From Gammaproteobacteria bacterium (lineage in GTDB: Bacteria; Pseudomonadota; Gammaproteobacteria; DSM-16500), in contig JARLJO010000050.1 in NCBI GenBank assembly GCA_031291175.1, positions 59,153 to 123,152 of the forward strand: 64,000 nucleotides of DNA, read 5' to 3'. Shown one piece after another: positions 17,876 to 29,300 of the stretch. A model generated the notes under the pieces. It had not been told where the DNA came from and searched no databases. It saw only the letters and a list, made by a program, of their open reading frames with translations. Each line of letters starts with the position of its first letter. Position 1 is the first letter of the stretch. Made by a program: the position numbers and the translations under genes.

Positions 17876-18706
17876 TTATACACATTGCGTATTAAATTTT
17901 TGCATTAGGGCGGTTAGTTCTGTTGTGGTTAAGGTTTTTTTACCGCTTTTTAACGTGTCGAGAACCAGTTTATTAAAACAAACCTGATATTTACCTTGAT
18001 TGGTTTGCGCGATTTCAGCGGCTTCTCTGTCAAGATTCACGGCGATGACTTTTTCATTCGCAATCGACTTAGGATTGAGATCACGTTCAATCGTGGTCGA
18101 TCCCATACAACATGCGGCACACGCCGCTAAGTCAGTATAAGCTTCCAATTTGCGAGGATTCTGTTTTGAGAGCGCCAGAAAATCAAAGGCCGTCATGTTC
18201 ACATTGTAAGTGAGCGAGTTACCTTTTTGCTTCACGTCAAAAATACCATTATTACAACGATCACCACCTGCTAATGTTTTTAACTGAAGCTCATCACCAA
18301 CACGCTTGGCTAAAATCAAAGAAGAAAACTGCCCGCTCCCGCCACCACTACTAATACTATAAATCGTATAAGTGTGATCTGGATTAGCAAACGCTTTATA
18401 GTAGCTAAATCCTTGAGACTGCGGTTTGCCTTTCTCATCAAGCCACAAATAATCAAAACCAATATAACCTTTTTCGAGCATGGATTTGTTTTGCCCGTTT
18501 ACTTTTTCGCTAGGTTCAGAGCGTAGTCCGCAGGTTGAAAGAGAGACCTTGCTGTTGGCTGTTTCCATCGGATCAAAGCAAAGTGGGTCAATGGGCTGGC
18601 CTTTGTAAAGTAAGTCATGGGGAAAATTTTTAGTGATTTCAGCTGCCTGGCTGAAAATAGGCAGTAACGATAAAACAAAGATCATGATAAGAGATTGTGT
18701 GCGCAT
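17876..18706 (-). CDS. Unrecognised secreted protein with CxxCC motif
   Basis: About 276 aa from the ATG at 18706, which has AAGGAAG 6 bp upstream; the longer frame to 18808 lacks this. The N-terminus MRTQSLIMIFVLSLLPIFSQ ends in AA before EITKNF, a clear signal peptide. The mature part carries a glycine-rich SISSGGGSGQFSS stretch, several spread cysteines and a cluster CAACCMGS near residue 200. No known family recognised. The number of cysteines and the export signal point to a periplasmic or secreted disulfide-bonded protein. It is divergent from the gene at 18878. Confidence 0.75.
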   Translation of the reverse strand: MRTQSLIMIFVLSLLPIFSQAAEITKNFPHDLLYKGQPIDPLCFDPMETANSKVSLSTCGLRSEPSEKVNGQNKSMLEKGYIGFDYLWLDEKGKPQSQGFSYYKAFANPDHTYTIYSISSGGGSGQFSSLILAKRVGDELQLKTLAGGDRCNNGIFDVKQKGNSLTYNVNMTAFDFLALSKQNPRKLEAYTDLAACAACCMGSTTIERDLNPKSIANEKVIAVNLDREAAEIAQTNQGKYQVCFNKLVLDTLKSGKKTLTTTELTALMQKFNTQCV

Positions 18707-18877
18707 TTTATTCTTCCTTGTGTTGATTCTCCCCGAGTATAAGACAAATATTTGCTTAGGTATATTATGTTCGTAATGAGCGATTTGAATATCTTTTTGT
18801 ACTTTCATGCCTAATTTTGATAGATTTGGCGACTAATTGCTTAAAAAACAACAATGTTAAGAAGGGAGAAAAAGAGA

Positions 18878-19423
18878 ATGCTACGTTTTTTTCAACGCCA
18901 CAAAAATACCCTCATTGCAGGATCAGCCGCAGCCACAAAGGTAGTTGCTGATAATTATTGGGTATGGGCCAATACCTCAATGGGTACAGAAGGTGAAACC
19001 GATGCGGGCAAACATGTGTGGAATGTCGTGTTAGTATTATTAGCGGTGGGCATGTGGGGCATGAGTGGTAAGGCGGCTGATATTGCGAAAAGAATAGCCG
19101 CAGAAAGACCCGAGTTGCCAACTTTTTTTGCGCGTAATGCAAATAAGCTCACGGGTGGCTTTTTGGGCATGGCATTTTCTATGATTAATAACTATTGGAT
19201 TTTTACCGGGATGTCGATGCCGGGTTCAGAGATCCCAGAAGACGCTAAAAAAGCGTTATACTATATTGCAGAAATAGTCGCAGCCGCGAGTCTTGGCGGC
19301 GAGCTTGGCAATATTGTGGATCATTTGCAAAAACTCACGCCGAGTGCTGAGATAGAGATGGTTGCAGAGCAAGATGATTATCAACCCATGCAAGATGATC
19401 GCTCTGTTAGAAGGCTTAATTAA
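18878..19423 (+). CDS. Unrecognised small membrane protein
   Basis: About 181 aa from the ATG at 18878 (AGGGAG about 10 bp upstream; the ATG at 18854 has no site). Basic N-terminus RFFQRHKN, then hydrophobic segments around NVVLVLLAVGMWGMSG, TGGFLGMAFSMINNYWIF and YYIAEIVAAASLGGELG, and an acidic, charged C-terminal tail. The repeated NYWVWANTSMG and NYWIFTGMSMPG suggest an internal duplication of a helix-loop unit. No family recognised. Followed directly by a satellite hairpin and a family A repeat. Confidence 0.6.
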   Translation: MLRFFQRHKNTLIAGSAAATKVVADNYWVWANTSMGTEGETDAGKHVWNVVLVLLAVGMWGMSGKAADIAKRIAAERPELPTFFARNANKLTGGFLGMAFSMINNYWIFTGMSMPGSEIPEDAKKALYYIAEIVAAASLGGELGNIVDHLQKLTPSAEIEMVAEQDDYQPMQDDRSVRRLN

Positions 19424-19425
19424 GC

Positions 19426-19452
19426 ATTCACTTTCACGAAGTGAAAGTGAAT
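19426..19452. repeat. Satellite hairpin next to repeat A copy 5
   Basis: ATTCACTTTCAC and GTGAAAGTGAAT form a perfect 12-bp stem around GAA, 2 bp past the preceding stop codon. It may act as a terminator (the A-tract of the repeat follows). The same shape with a different stem recurs at 45487, 45843 and 62386. Confidence 0.7.
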
Positions 19453-19454
19453 TT

Positions 19455-19545
19455 AAAAAAACGGGGTGGCAGGGTAGGTTTGCTTTTTACGCGCGGAATT
19501 TATGAGCACGAAAAAAGTAAACCTACCCTGACAGGACCCCAGTCA
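19455..19545 (+). repeat. Repeat family A, copy 5 (upstream of SDR gene)
   Basis: Standard copy ending GACAGGACCCCAGTCA. Its last base is 20 bp before the SDR start codon and just before that gene's AAGGAG site, so the hairpin should be in the SDR leader RNA or cover its promoter. Confidence 0.9.
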
Positions 19546-19565
19546 ACCTAAAGGAGTGTCACCAA

Positions 19566-20360
19566 ATGGACTTGAAATTAAAAAACAAAACCGCACTAGT
19601 TACAGGCTCTACAGCCGGCATTGGATTCGCCATTGCCGCACTGCTCGCAGAAGAAGGCGCAACAGTTGTCATCAACGGCCGCACTGAAGCCCGCGTGAAT
19701 GCTGCCATCGACAAAATCAAAGCCACCAATCCGGACGCCAAACTCATTCCAGTCGCTGCTGATCTTTCAACAACCGAAGGCATAGCTTCAGTCACATCAC
19801 AAATCAAATCCGTCGATATCCTGATTAACAATTTTGGTTTGTATGAGATGAAAGCGTTCAATGACATTACAGATCAAGACTGGTTTGATATTTTTAACAC
19901 GAACGTCATGAGTGGCGTACGTCTTAGTCGGCATTACCTGCCACCCATGCTAAAAAATAACTGGGGACGTATTGTGTTTATTTCCAGTGAATCAGCCTTG
20001 CAAATTCCAACGGAGATGATTCACTATGGCATGAGCAAAACCGCGCAACTCGCCGTCTCTCGCGGATTGGCTGAGATGACAGCCGGCACCAATGTCACGG
20101 TGAATGCTATCTTGCCAGGCCCTACCGACTCAGAAGGCGTCAAAACATTTGTAGAACAAATGGCAGCCAATAAAAAAGTTAGCAGTGCTGAAATCGAAAA
20201 AGAGTTTTTTGCAACAGCACGCCCAAGCTCTATCATCAAAAGATTCGAGACACCGGAAGAAATAGCCAACATGGTTGCCTTTATTTGCAGTCCGCTGGCT
20301 TCTGGTACAAATGGTGCGGCATTACGCGTAGAAGGCGGCATTGTGCGATCGATTGTTTGA
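19566..20360 (+). CDS. Short-chain dehydrogenase/reductase
   Basis: A 264 aa NAD(P)-dependent oxidoreductase. Cofactor motif TGSTAGIG near residue 12, NNFG near residue 90, catalytic serine in ISSESALQ and the YxxxK pair in YGMSK. Substrate unknown. AAGGAG precedes the ATG. The gstB-like yfcG gene follows after 21 bp, so the two form a probable redox or detoxification operon. The pair is bracketed by inverted family A repeats. Many codons end in C (GCC, ACC, CTC) more often than in neighbouring genes, which hints at a different origin. Confidence 0.92.
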   Translation: MDLKLKNKTALVTGSTAGIGFAIAALLAEEGATVVINGRTEARVNAAIDKIKATNPDAKLIPVAADLSTTEGIASVTSQIKSVDILINNFGLYEMKAFNDITDQDWFDIFNTNVMSGVRLSRHYLPPMLKNNWGRIVFISSESALQIPTEMIHYGMSKTAQLAVSRGLAEMTAGTNVTVNAILPGPTDSEGVKTFVEQMAANKKVSSAEIEKEFFATARPSSIIKRFETPEEIANMVAFICSPLASGTNGAALRVEGGIVRSIV

Positions 20361-20381
20361 TTAACAAAAGGACGAAAGAAG

Positions 20382-21083
20382 ATGATTGATTTGTATTATT
20401 GGACAACACCGAATGGTCACAAGATAACTATTTTTTTAGAAGAAGCAGGAATACCTTATCAAATTAAACCCGTGAATATTGGCGCGGGCGATCAATTTAA
20501 ACCCGAATTTTTACGTATTTCACCGAATAACAAAATGCCGGCTATCGTCGATCAAAAGCCAGCCGATCACAGTGCGCCGCTTTCTATATTTGAATCCGGT
20601 GCGATCTTGCTTTATTTGGCGGATAAAACTAAAAAATTCATTCCCGAAGACCTGCACGGTCGTAATGAAGTAATAGAATGGTTATTTTGGCAAGCAGCAG
20701 GCTTAGGCCCCATGGCTGGCCAAAATCATCACTTTACCCAATATGCGCCAGAAAAAATTCCCTACGCCATTGATCGCTATGTGAAAGAAACCGCCAGGCT
20801 TTATGCGGTATTGGATAAACAACTCGCTAAAAAAGAATTTATTGCGGGTAAATATTCTATTGCTGATATGGCTTCTTTTCCCTGGGTTAAATTGTATGAC
20901 AAGCAAATGCAAAATATAGAAGACTTTCCTCACATAAAACGTTGGTTGGATTTGATGATGGAGCGCCCCGCTGTGAAAAAGGCTTATGCTATTGCGGATG
21001 AAATCAATCCACAAACCGAGATGACGGAAGAGGCCAAGCGCATCTTGTTTGGGCAAAATGCCAGTACGGTAAGGGGGAAATAA
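20382..21083 (+). CDS. yfcG: Glutathione S-transferase family, YfcG-type disulfide reductase
   Basis: A 233 aa GST-fold protein closely following the YfcG pattern: TTPNGHKITIFLEEAG at the N-terminus with the catalytic Thr/Asn region, then ISPNNKMPAIVD, FESGAILLYLA, FWQAAGLGPMAGQNHHF and YSIADMASFPWV. YfcG of E. coli acts as a glutathione-dependent disulfide-bond reductase with little classic transferase activity. Second gene of the SDR-yfcG pair. A family A repeat in reverse orientation starts 21 bp after the stop. Confidence 0.9.
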   Translation: MIDLYYWTTPNGHKITIFLEEAGIPYQIKPVNIGAGDQFKPEFLRISPNNKMPAIVDQKPADHSAPLSIFESGAILLYLADKTKKFIPEDLHGRNEVIEWLFWQAAGLGPMAGQNHHFTQYAPEKIPYAIDRYVKETARLYAVLDKQLAKKEFIAGKYSIADMASFPWVKLYDKQMQNIEDFPHIKRWLDLMMERPAVKKAYAIADEINPQTEMTEEAKRILFGQNASTVRGK

Positions 21084-21104
21084 GATCATTATGCGGGGGT
21101 TTTG

Positions 21105-21200
21105 AAAATGACTGGGGTCCTGTCATGGTAGGTTTACTTTTTTCGTGCTCGCAGGCGTAGCAGCGTAAAAAGCAAACCTACCCTGCCACCCCGTTTTTTT
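21105..21200 (-). repeat. Repeat family A, copy 6 (downstream of yfcG)
   Basis: Reverse-orientation standard copy from AAAATGACTGGGGTCCTGTC to CCACCCCGTTTTTTT. Together with copy 5 it frames the SDR-yfcG operon with inverted ends. It may also act as a terminator for the operon. Confidence 0.9.
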
Positions 21201-21331
21201 ATAAAAGCATAGTGTCGCGGTTTAGGACTGAGTAAAGACTGTTCTGGAGGGCAATGTGTGGAATTGAGACATCGTTGGTATTTGTCATGCTGCGATATCG
21301 CGTTTAGAAAGATCCCGGTCAATAAAACAAA

Positions 21332-21362
21332 ACTCCCTAAGTGAACGCTCTACCTAGGGAGT
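21332..21362 (-). terminator. Terminator of the His-rich peptide gene
   Basis: ACTCCCTA and TAGGGAGT make an 8-bp stem; on the minus strand it is followed by TTTGTTTT. It lies 37 bp beyond the stop of the gene at 21400. Confidence 0.6.
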
Positions 21363-21399
21363 CGCAGTGTTTGCAAAACTACTTAAACCACGTTGAATC

Positions 21400-21600
21400 T
21401 TAGTGGTAGTAGTGGCAAACGTGATGATGGTATTTGTTGTAGTAGCAATGCTTTTTGTGATGATAGTAATGATGATGGTTATAGTTATGATGAACCACAG
21501 TTGTTTTGTCTGTTCTTGTTACTACCTCATCCGCTGTGGCAGTAGCAGAAACTCCCATAACAAATGTGGCCAACCCTAAAGCGATAAGAAATTTCTTCAT
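21400..21600 (-). CDS. Exported His/Tyr-rich small peptide
   Basis: A 66 aa product with a signal peptide (MKKFLIALGLATFVMGVSA, likely cut after ATA near residue 23). The last 30 residues contain 13 His, 8 Tyr and 2 Cys, arranged as HHxxxHHHYYHHKKHC and HHHVCHYYH. Such peptides bind transition metals, but no family is recognised. AGGAG lies 10 bp before the ATG at 21600 and a terminator follows, supporting a real gene. It is divergent from mdtA. A metal buffering or resistance role is inference only. Confidence 0.72.
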   Translation of the reverse strand: MKKFLIALGLATFVMGVSATATADEVVTRTDKTTVVHHNYNHHHYYHHKKHCYYNKYHHHVCHYYH

Positions 21601-21973
21601 GACGTCGTTCTCCTGAAAGTGTTTGGTAATGAAGTCAGATGCTAGGTTTATATTTTTATATGTAACTGTGTTTATTATAACTTATTCCAACTGTTTTTGA
21701 GCAGGTTTGTCTATAAATTGGCTATATATCATTGTTTATTCAAAAAAAGAAACGACAAAAAGAATCAAACGAACCCCGTCTGTTCAAATATTGATCTACG
21801 CTATCTTCATACTAATTTAACTGAAAAATGAATGACATCAACTCAGATTCCAATCCTGCGGGTTTTTGTATAACATCGACAAGTCGTTAAGATAAAAGTT
21901 TTGTCATTTTCGCAGAAAGTGAGATGCGTGTTAAAGGAAAGAAAATGGTGCTAAACGGAGTTACAAAGCTTGT
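21601..21973. other. 373-bp divergent intergenic region before mdtA
   Basis: AT-rich, holds the ribosome binding site of the minus-strand His-rich gene at its left end and the promoter region of the mdtABC operon. I see no convincing -35/-10 pair, operator palindrome or further gene. No adjacent regulator gene is present. Confidence 0.4.
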
Positions 21974-23206
21974 ATGAATAAACCTAAATTTCTCAACAGA
22001 AATCCGGCCAGCGCCAACAAGCCACGATCTTTTAATCGTCGTCTGCGTTTTTGGCTGAGCTTATTGCTAGTGGTCATCATCTTGCTGTTAGTCCGAAGTT
22101 GGTATCTCCAATCCGCTCAAAAAAGCCATGCACCACAACCGCCGCCGGTTGTCTTGAGTGTGGCAAAAACCAAAGATATTCCCGTTTATTTATCTGGCCT
22201 GGGTACAGTCACACCGACTTATGCGGTGACCGTCAAAACGCAAATCAATGGTCAGTTATTGCGTGTTTTATTTAAAGAAGGGCAAATGGTTAAAACCGGA
22301 GACTTACTGGCCGAGATTGATCCTAGACCCTATCAAGCGCAGTTAGTGCAGTATGAAGGACAATTGGCGCGAGATATGGCGTTACTGGCTAACGCTAAAG
22401 TGGATCTTCAGCGCTATAAAACATTATGGAGTCAAAACTCAGTTGCCAAACAAATCTATGACACCCAGGTTTCTCTCGTGCAGCAAGATGAAGGCACGGT
22501 CAAAATTGACCAGGGCTTGATTCAAAGTACCAAGCTCAATCTGTTTTATACCGAAATTACCTCACCTGTCGATGGGCGAGTGGGATTGCGTTTAGTCGAT
22601 CCGGGTAATTACGTGCAAGTTTCAGATACGACCGGTCTTGCCGTCATTGATACTATTAATCCCATTACAGTAGTGTTCACGTTACCTGAAGATAATATCC
22701 CTGAAGTGTCAAGCCAGGTGTATGCGAATAAAACGTTAATCGCTCAAGCATTCGATCGTGCGCAAACCAAGTTGCTTTCAACCGGGACGTTGCTCACGAT
22801 TGATAATCAAATTGATCCAACAACCGGGACAGTGAAGCTCAAAGCCCAATTTAAAAATGACGATAATCATTTGTTCCCGAATCAATTTGTGAATGTGCGC
22901 TTACTGGTCAATACCCTAAAAAATGCGACGACCATCCCAACAGCCGCGATTCAACAGGGAGCCAATGGCAGTTATGTGTATGTGCTAAATGCAGATAATA
23001 CCGTCAGCATGAAACCGGTAGTTGTCGGCGTGACCGAAGGCAATGACACCACCGTGACCTCAGGCGTCGCACCCGGTCAGTCAGTTGTCACTGAAGGCGC
23101 AGACAAACTGGCTGATGGTATGAAGGTCACCGTGTCCACTGCCTTTGATGCAACAGCAAAGACACCGGTTAAAAAGACAGGCACACATCGGCACAAAAGC
23201 TCATGA
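21974..23206 (+). CDS. mdtA: MdtA-type RND periplasmic adaptor
   Basis: Membrane fusion protein (410 aa) linking the MdtBC transporter to the outer-membrane channel. It has a single N-terminal helix (about residues 27-43) rather than a lipobox, then a biotinyl-lipoyl-like half motif near [20 protein letters not shown], a coiled hairpin and the beta-barrel region [13 protein letters not shown]. The C-terminal tail is basic. The stop overlaps the mdtB start (ATGA), giving a mdtA-mdtB-mdtC-OMF operon as in enterobacteria. Substrates there include bile salts, novobiocin and metals; here they are unknown. Confidence 0.92.
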   Translation: MNKPKFLNRNPASANKPRSFNRRLRFWLSLLLVVIILLLVRSWYLQSAQKSHAPQPPPVVLSVAKTKDIPVYLSGLGTVTPTYAVTVKTQINGQLLRVLFKEGQMVKTGDLLAEIDPRPYQAQLVQYEGQLARDMALLANAKVDLQRYKTLWSQNSVAKQIYDTQVSLVQQDEGTVKIDQGLIQSTKLNLFYTEITSPVDGRVGLRLVDPGNYVQVSDTTGLAVIDTINPITVVFTLPEDNIPEVSSQVYANKTLIAQAFDRAQTKLLSTGTLLTIDNQIDPTTGTVKLKAQFKNDDNHLFPNQFVNVRLLVNTLKNATTIPTAAIQQGANGSYVYVLNADNTVSMKPVVVGVTEGNDTTVTSGVAPGQSVVTEGADKLADGMKVTVSTAFDATAKTPVKKTGTHRHKSS

Positions 23207-26200
23207 ATCCCTCACGCATTTTTATTTTACGGCCAATCGCCACATCACTAGTGATGTTAGCCATTTTGCTTTCCGGTATTTTTGCGTATCAATTATTGCC
23301 AGTATCGTCTTTGCCTGAAGTGGCTTATCCCACTATCCAGGTCGTGACTTTTTATCCGGGCGCGAGTCCCGATGTCATGACAACATCAGTGACAGCGCCG
23401 CTTGAATTGCAGTTTGGTCAAATGCCAGGGTTGGCACAGATGACCTCGTCCAGTTCTAATGGCGCCTCAGTCATTACATTACAATTTAGTCTTGAGCTGG
23501 GTTTAGATGTCGCCGAGCAAGAAGTGCAAGCGGCGATCAATGCCGCAACCACGTATTTGCCTGCTGGCTTGCCCAGTCCTCCGATCTATAGCAAGGTCAA
23601 TCCGGCGGATACACCGATTGTGACGTTGGCATTGACCTCAAGCACCATGCCATTGCCTCAAGTTGAAGATTATGCTGATACGCGCTTATCACAAAAAATT
23701 TCTGAATTATCGGGCGTGGGTTTGGTGAGCATCAGCGGCGGCCAACGGCCTGCCGTCAGAGTGCAGGCCAATCCTACCGCCTTGTCAGCTTTGGGTTTAT
23801 CACTGGAAACGGTTCGCGCTGCCATTAGCACGGCCAATGTGAATGCAGCGAAAGGGAGCTTTGATGGGCCGCAACTCGCCTATCAAATCAATTCAAATGA
23901 TCAGCTTTTAACGAGCGCTCAATACAAGCCATTAATTATCACCTATAAAAACAATTCCCCCGTGCGTTTAAGTGATGTGGCCAACGTAGTGGACGCAGCC
24001 GAAAACAGTTATCAAGCCGCGTGGATGAATGATAGGCCCGCGGTTATTTTAAATATTCAACGGCAACCTGGCGCCAATGTGATTGCAGTGGCGGATCGTG
24101 TGAAAAACTTATTAAAAGAAGTTAGGCTCACTATGCCAGGTGGCATTCATATTGCCGTGTTAACGGATAGAACCACCACCATTCGCGCCTCCGTCACAGA
24201 CGTGGAATTTGAGTTAATGCTCTCGATCGCATTAGTGATCATGGTCATGTTTTTATTTTTGCGAAACATTCCTGCCACATTAATTCCCAGCATCTCTGTG
24301 CCTTTGTCCTTAGTTGGTACGCTTGGCGCGATGTATTTGTTGGGTTTTAGTTTGAATAACCTCACTTTGATGGCATTAACTATCGCCACGGGTTTTGTGG
24401 TGGATGATGCGATCGTTATGATCGAAAATATCACGCGTCATATCGAAAATGGTGATGAACCCTATGAGGCGGCGTTACGCGGTGCTTCGCAAATCGGTTT
24501 CACCATTATGTCTTTGTCGATTTCATTGATCGCCGTTTTGATACCATTATTGTTTATGCAAGATGTGGTGGGACGGTTGTTCCGTGAGTTTGCTGTTACC
24601 GTTTCAGTCACGATTTTAATTTCAGCCTTTGTCTCGTTAACGTTGACACCAATGTTATGTTCTCGCATTCTGCGCAAACAAAAACCCGAAGACGAAAGCG
24701 CATTTCAGCGTAAAGCCGAAGCCATACAAAAACGCGTGATTACACAATACGGCAGTTCACTGCGTTGGGTATTGGACCATCAGCCCTTGACGCTCTTGGT
24801 GGCCGTCGTCACTTTTTTCATAACCTGTTTTTTATTTTATGAAGTGCCCAAAGGTTTTTTCCCGGTGCAAGATACGGGGGTGATTCAGGGCATTTCTGAT
24901 GCGCCACAATCGATTTCGTTTGCTGCCATGGCAGAACGTCAGCAGGCGCTCGCGCGCGTGGTGCTGAAAGATCCGGCCGTTTTAAGTTTGTCTTCTTTTA
25001 TTGGCATTGATGGCACCAATATGACATTAAACAGTGGTCGCATGCTGATTAATCTAAAGCCTCTGGCAGATCGCAACATTAGCGCCAGTGAGGTGATTCG
25101 TCGTTTGCAACCTGAAATAGCGAAAGTGTCAGGTGCGTCGCTTTATATGCAACCGGTACAGGATTTAACAATTGATGATCGTGTCAGTCGCACGCAATAT
25201 CAATATAGTTTAGGGTCGCCGGATGCAGAAGAAGTGTCATTGTGGACCACGAAGCTCGTGAATAAATTAAAAGGCATTCCTGACATCACGGATGTCGCCA
25301 GCGATCAACAAAATATCGGTCTAAAGACCATGATCACTATTGATCGAGATACAGCTTCCCGATTAGGCATTACCGCGCAAATGATTGATGACGTTTTATA
25401 TGATGCGTTTGGCCAGCGTCAGGTGTCCACTATGTTCACTCAGCGTAATCAATATCATGTGGTGTTAGAAGCGCAGCCAAAGGAATTACAGCAACCCAGT
25501 GCGCTCGGCGACATTTATCTGAATGCAGCGACTGGGGCATCCATTCCGCTAAGTGCATTTACAACCATAGAACAAACCGTAGGGCCTTTGGTGATTAATA
25601 GACAAGGCCAGTTTCCGGCTGCAACTATTTCATTTAACTTAGCCAAAGGCGCCGCGCTCGGTGATGCCGTTGCCGCTATTGATGAGGCTTATACTGACAT
25701 TGGTGTGCCTATGAGTGTTCAGGCCACGTTTGAAGGTGCGGCAAAGCTGTTCCAAAGTTCCTTGAGCAATGAAGGCTGGTTAGTATTGGCCGCCATTTTG
25801 GTGGTTTATATTGTGCTCGGTGTTTTGTATGAAAGTTATATTCACCCCATTACGATTTTATCGACCCTACCTTCTGCGTGTATGGGTGCGTTACTGGCAT
25901 TGATGCTATTTGGCGAAGCCTTAACCGTAGTCGCCCTCATTGGTATCATTTTGCTGATTGGTATTGTGATGAAAAACGCCATCATGATGATTGACTTCGC
26001 GCTAGAGCAAGAGCGTCAACTGCATAAGTCACCGCGTGAAGCCATTTATGAAGCGTGTTTGTTGCGTTTCAGACCCATCATCATGACAACCATGGCTTCA
26101 CTCCTGGGTGCGGTGCCGCTTGCAATGGGTGCTGGCATGGGAGCTGAATTACGTCAGCCATTAGGGATTGTGATTATTGCTGGTCTCATCTTCAGCCAAA

Positions 26201-26319
26201 TTCTCACCCTGTATACAACACCTGTGATTTATCTCGCTTTTGATCGCTTGTCGAAAAGTGTGGTTAGTTGGCACACAAAAGTATTTGGTCATGACGCGTC
26301 ATTAGGGGAGCCAGAATGA
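23203..26319 (+). CDS. mdtB: RND multidrug transporter subunit MdtB
   Basis: A 1038 aa HAE1-family proton-driven inner-membrane pump subunit. Opens with [22 protein letters not shown]4 has the proton-relay aspartate pair in [19 protein letters not shown]10 the lysine in [19 protein letters not shown]. MdtB and MdtC form a mixed trimer in E. coli. It overlaps mdtA and mdtC by 4 bp each, which would set a fixed synthesis ratio. Length and all key residues are normal. Confidence 0.94.
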   Translation: MNPSRIFILRPIATSLVMLAILLSGIFAYQLLPVSSLPEVAYPTIQVVTFYPGASPDVMTTSVTAPLELQFGQMPGLAQMTSSSSNGASVITLQFSLELGLDVAEQEVQAAINAATTYLPAGLPSPPIYSKVNPADTPIVTLALTSSTMPLPQVEDYADTRLSQKISELSGVGLVSISGGQRPAVRVQANPTALSALGLSLETVRAAISTANVNAAKGSFDGPQLAYQINSNDQLLTSAQYKPLIITYKNNSPVRLSDVANVVDAAENSYQAAWMNDRPAVILNIQRQPGANVIAVADRVKNLLKEVRLTMPGGIHIAVLTDRTTTIRASVTDVEFELMLSIALVIMVMFLFLRNIPATLIPSISVPLSLVGTLGAMYLLGFSLNNLTLMALTIATGFVVDDAIVMIENITRHIENGDEPYEAALRGASQIGFTIMSLSISLIAVLIPLLFMQDVVGRLFREFAVTVSVTILISAFVSLTLTPMLCSRILRKQKPEDESAFQRKAEAIQKRVITQYGSSLRWVLDHQPLTLLVAVVTFFITCFLFYEVPKGFFPVQDTGVIQGISDAPQSISFAAMAERQQALARVVLKDPAVLSLSSFIGIDGTNMTLNSGRMLINLKPLADRNISASEVIRRLQPEIAKVSGASLYMQPVQDLTIDDRVSRTQYQYSLGSPDAEEVSLWTTKLVNKLKGIPDITDVASDQQNIGLKTMITIDRDTASRLGITAQMIDDVLYDAFGQRQVSTMFTQRNQYHVVLEAQPKELQQPSALGDIYLNAATGASIPLSAFTTIEQTVGPLVINRQGQFPAATISFNLAKGAALGDAVAAIDEAYTDIGVPMSVQATFEGAAKLFQSSLSNEGWLVLAAILVVYIVLGVLYESYIHPITILSTLPSACMGALLALMLFGEALTVVALIGIILLIGIVMKNAIMMIDFALEQERQLHKSPREAIYEACLLRFRPIIMTTMASLLGAVPLAMGAGMGAELRQPLGIVIIAGLIFSQILTLYTTPVIYLAFDRLSKSVVSWHTKVFGHDASLGEPE

Positions 26320-29300
26320 GTTTGTCCTCTCCCTTTATCAAACGCCCAATTGCGACTTCTTTATTGGCGTTTGGTTTGGCGATAGCGGGCATTGTTGCTT
26401 TTTATTTATTACCCGTTTCTTCTCTTCCGCAAATTGAATTTCCGACCATCAGTGTACAAGCCAGCTTGCCAGGCGCAAACCCTGAGGACATGGCGACTTC
26501 GGTGGCCACGCCGCTGGAACGTCAGTTAGGTCGTATTGCGGGCATCACCGAAATGACATCGGCCAGCAGCTTAGGCCAGACGCGCATCACGATACAGTTT
26601 GATTTGACGCGTGATATTGATGGCGCAGCAAGAGATGTGCAGGCGGCGATTAACGCAGCCCGGACGTATTTACCGACCAATCTGCCTAGCAATCCCACTT
26701 ATCGCAAGGTCAATCCAGCGGATGCGCCTATTTTAATTTATGCTTTGACGTCACCCACTTACACCACGGGCCAAATGTATGATGCCGCCTCCACCATTTT
26801 GGTGCAGAAATTAGCGCAAGTAACCGGTGTGGGGCAGGTAACGGTAGGTGGGAGTTCCTTGCCAGCGGTGCGGGTTGAGTTAAATCCACAGACACTGAAT
26901 AAGTACGGCATTGGTTTGGATGCGGTAGCCAAAGTGTTGGCGGGTGCCAATGTCAATTTAGCAAAAGGCGAACTCAACAAAAAAAACACCGTTTCAGAGA
27001 TCTATACTTCAGATCAATTATTTAAATCCTATCAATATAAGCCATTAATTGTTGCGTATCATAACGGCAGTCCAGTGCGCGTGTCTGATGTCGGGGAAGT
27101 GGTTGATTCGGTCGAAAATATTCGCAATGCCGGTTTATCCAATGGAAAGCCAGCGGTATTGATTGTGATCTTCAAATCACCTGGCGCCAACATCATTGAG
27201 GCCGTTGATAATGTGCGTGCTTTGATTCCGCAATTAAAAGCTTCTATTCCCGCAGCCATTGATATGGATGTGGTGATGGATAGGACGACAACGATTCGTT
27301 CCTCCTTACTGGATGTGGAAATCACCTTAATCATCGCTTTGATTTTAGTTATTTTGGTGGTCTATGTTTTCCTGGGTAGTTTGCGGGCGATGCTCATTCC
27401 TGGTGTGGCGGTGGTCTTATCTTTGCTGGGAACCTTTGGTGTCATGCTCTTGATGGGATTCAGTTTAGATAATTTATCGCTAATGGCGCTCACCATATCA
27501 ACGGGTTTTGTGGTCGATGATGCGGTCGTTGTCTTGGAAAATATTACCCGTCATCTGGAAATGGGCAAGAAGCCGATGGTTGCCGCGTTAGATGGCGCCG
27601 GGGAAGTGGGTTTTACCGTATTGTCGATGAGTCTTTCATTGATCGCTGTGTTTATTCCGATTTTGTTGATGGGTGGTATCGTCGGTCGTTTATTCCGAGA
27701 GTTTGCGATGACGCTGTCGATTGCCATTTTAATGTCTTTGTTGGTTTCGTTAACAGTGACACCGATGATGTGCGCGTGGTTTTTAAAAGAAGCGCCCAAA
27801 ACAGATGCTCAGCCACAGCCATCACGCTATGCGCGCTTTATTCATCAGATAAAAAGTCATTATGAAAGTAGTTTGGGTTGGGTGTTAGATCATCCTTCCA
27901 TCATGTTGTGTGCGACTGTGGCCTCGATCGTGCTGACCGGGTATTTATTCACCGTGGTGCACACCGGTTTTTTCCCTCAGCAAGACACGGGAAGAATCAT
28001 GGGATCGATTCAGGCAGAACAAGATATTTCATTTCAGGCGATGCAACAGAAGTTGACCGATTACATTAAAATTATTGGCGAAGATCCGGCGGTTGAAAAT
28101 GTGGTGGGTTTTCTGGGAGGTGGTGTGACCAACTCTGGGCAAACCTTTATTTCATTAAAAGCATTGTCAGAACGAAAAGTTTCTGCTGATCAAGTCATTG
28201 CGAGATTGCGCGGTAAATTATTAAAAGTGACTGGCGCCAGTATGTATCTTCAATCGGCGCAAGATTTGTTAATTGGTGGCAGACAAGGCAACGCGCAATT
28301 TCAATATACTCTGTCAGCGGATAATTTGGCGGATTTAAATCGTTGGGCACCGAAAGTGATGGCAACGTTAATGCCACTGCCCGGTATTGCGGATATCAAT
28401 AGCGATCAGCGTGATCATGGTTTGCAAGTGTATGTCGAGGTGGATCATGACATGGCAATGCGTTTTGGCATCACGCCACAGCAAATCGACAAGACGCTGT
28501 ATGCGGCTTTTGGTCAAAGCCAGGTGTCAACGATGTTCACCAATATGAATCAATATCACGTGGTGATGGAGGTTGCGCCGCCTTATTGGCAGCATCCAGA
28601 AACATTGAATGATATTTACGTTGCATCGCCATCCGGGAGTTTGGTGCCTTTATCCGTGTTTGCCAAATTTGCTCCCTCATCAACACTTTTATCGGTTAAT
28701 CATCAAGGTTTGGCTCCTTCCGCCACGCTCTCTTTTAATTTGACACCGAACTATCCTTTGGGTGATGCGGTCAATGATGTGGGGCAGGCGGTCAGTGACA
28801 TGCATTTGCCACCCAGCGTGCATGCGGCTTTTCGCGGCACAGCGCAAGCGTTTCAAGATTCCTTGTCAAATGAGGTCTATTTGATTTTGGTAGCAATTCT
28901 CGCGGTTTATATCGTGCTTGGGATATTGTATGAGAGCACTGTTCATCCGATTACTATTCTCTCGACACTGCCTTCGGCTGGTGTTGGCGCATTATTGGCT
29001 TTATTAATCACGGGTACCGACTTAGATATTATTTCATTAATTGGTATTATTCTTTTGATCGGTATTGTAAAGAAAAACGCGATCATGATGATCGATTTTG
29101 CCTTGAATGTAGAGCGCACCGAGCAAAAATCGTCGCGTGACTCTATCTATGAGGCAGCGGTCATGCGGTTTCGACCGATCATGATGACAACCATGGCAGC
29201 CATGTTAGGCGCATTGCCACTGGCGATTGGTTTGGGCGTGGGATCGGAATTGCGACGACCGCTAGGTATTGCGATTATTGGTGGGTTGCTTGTCAGCCAG

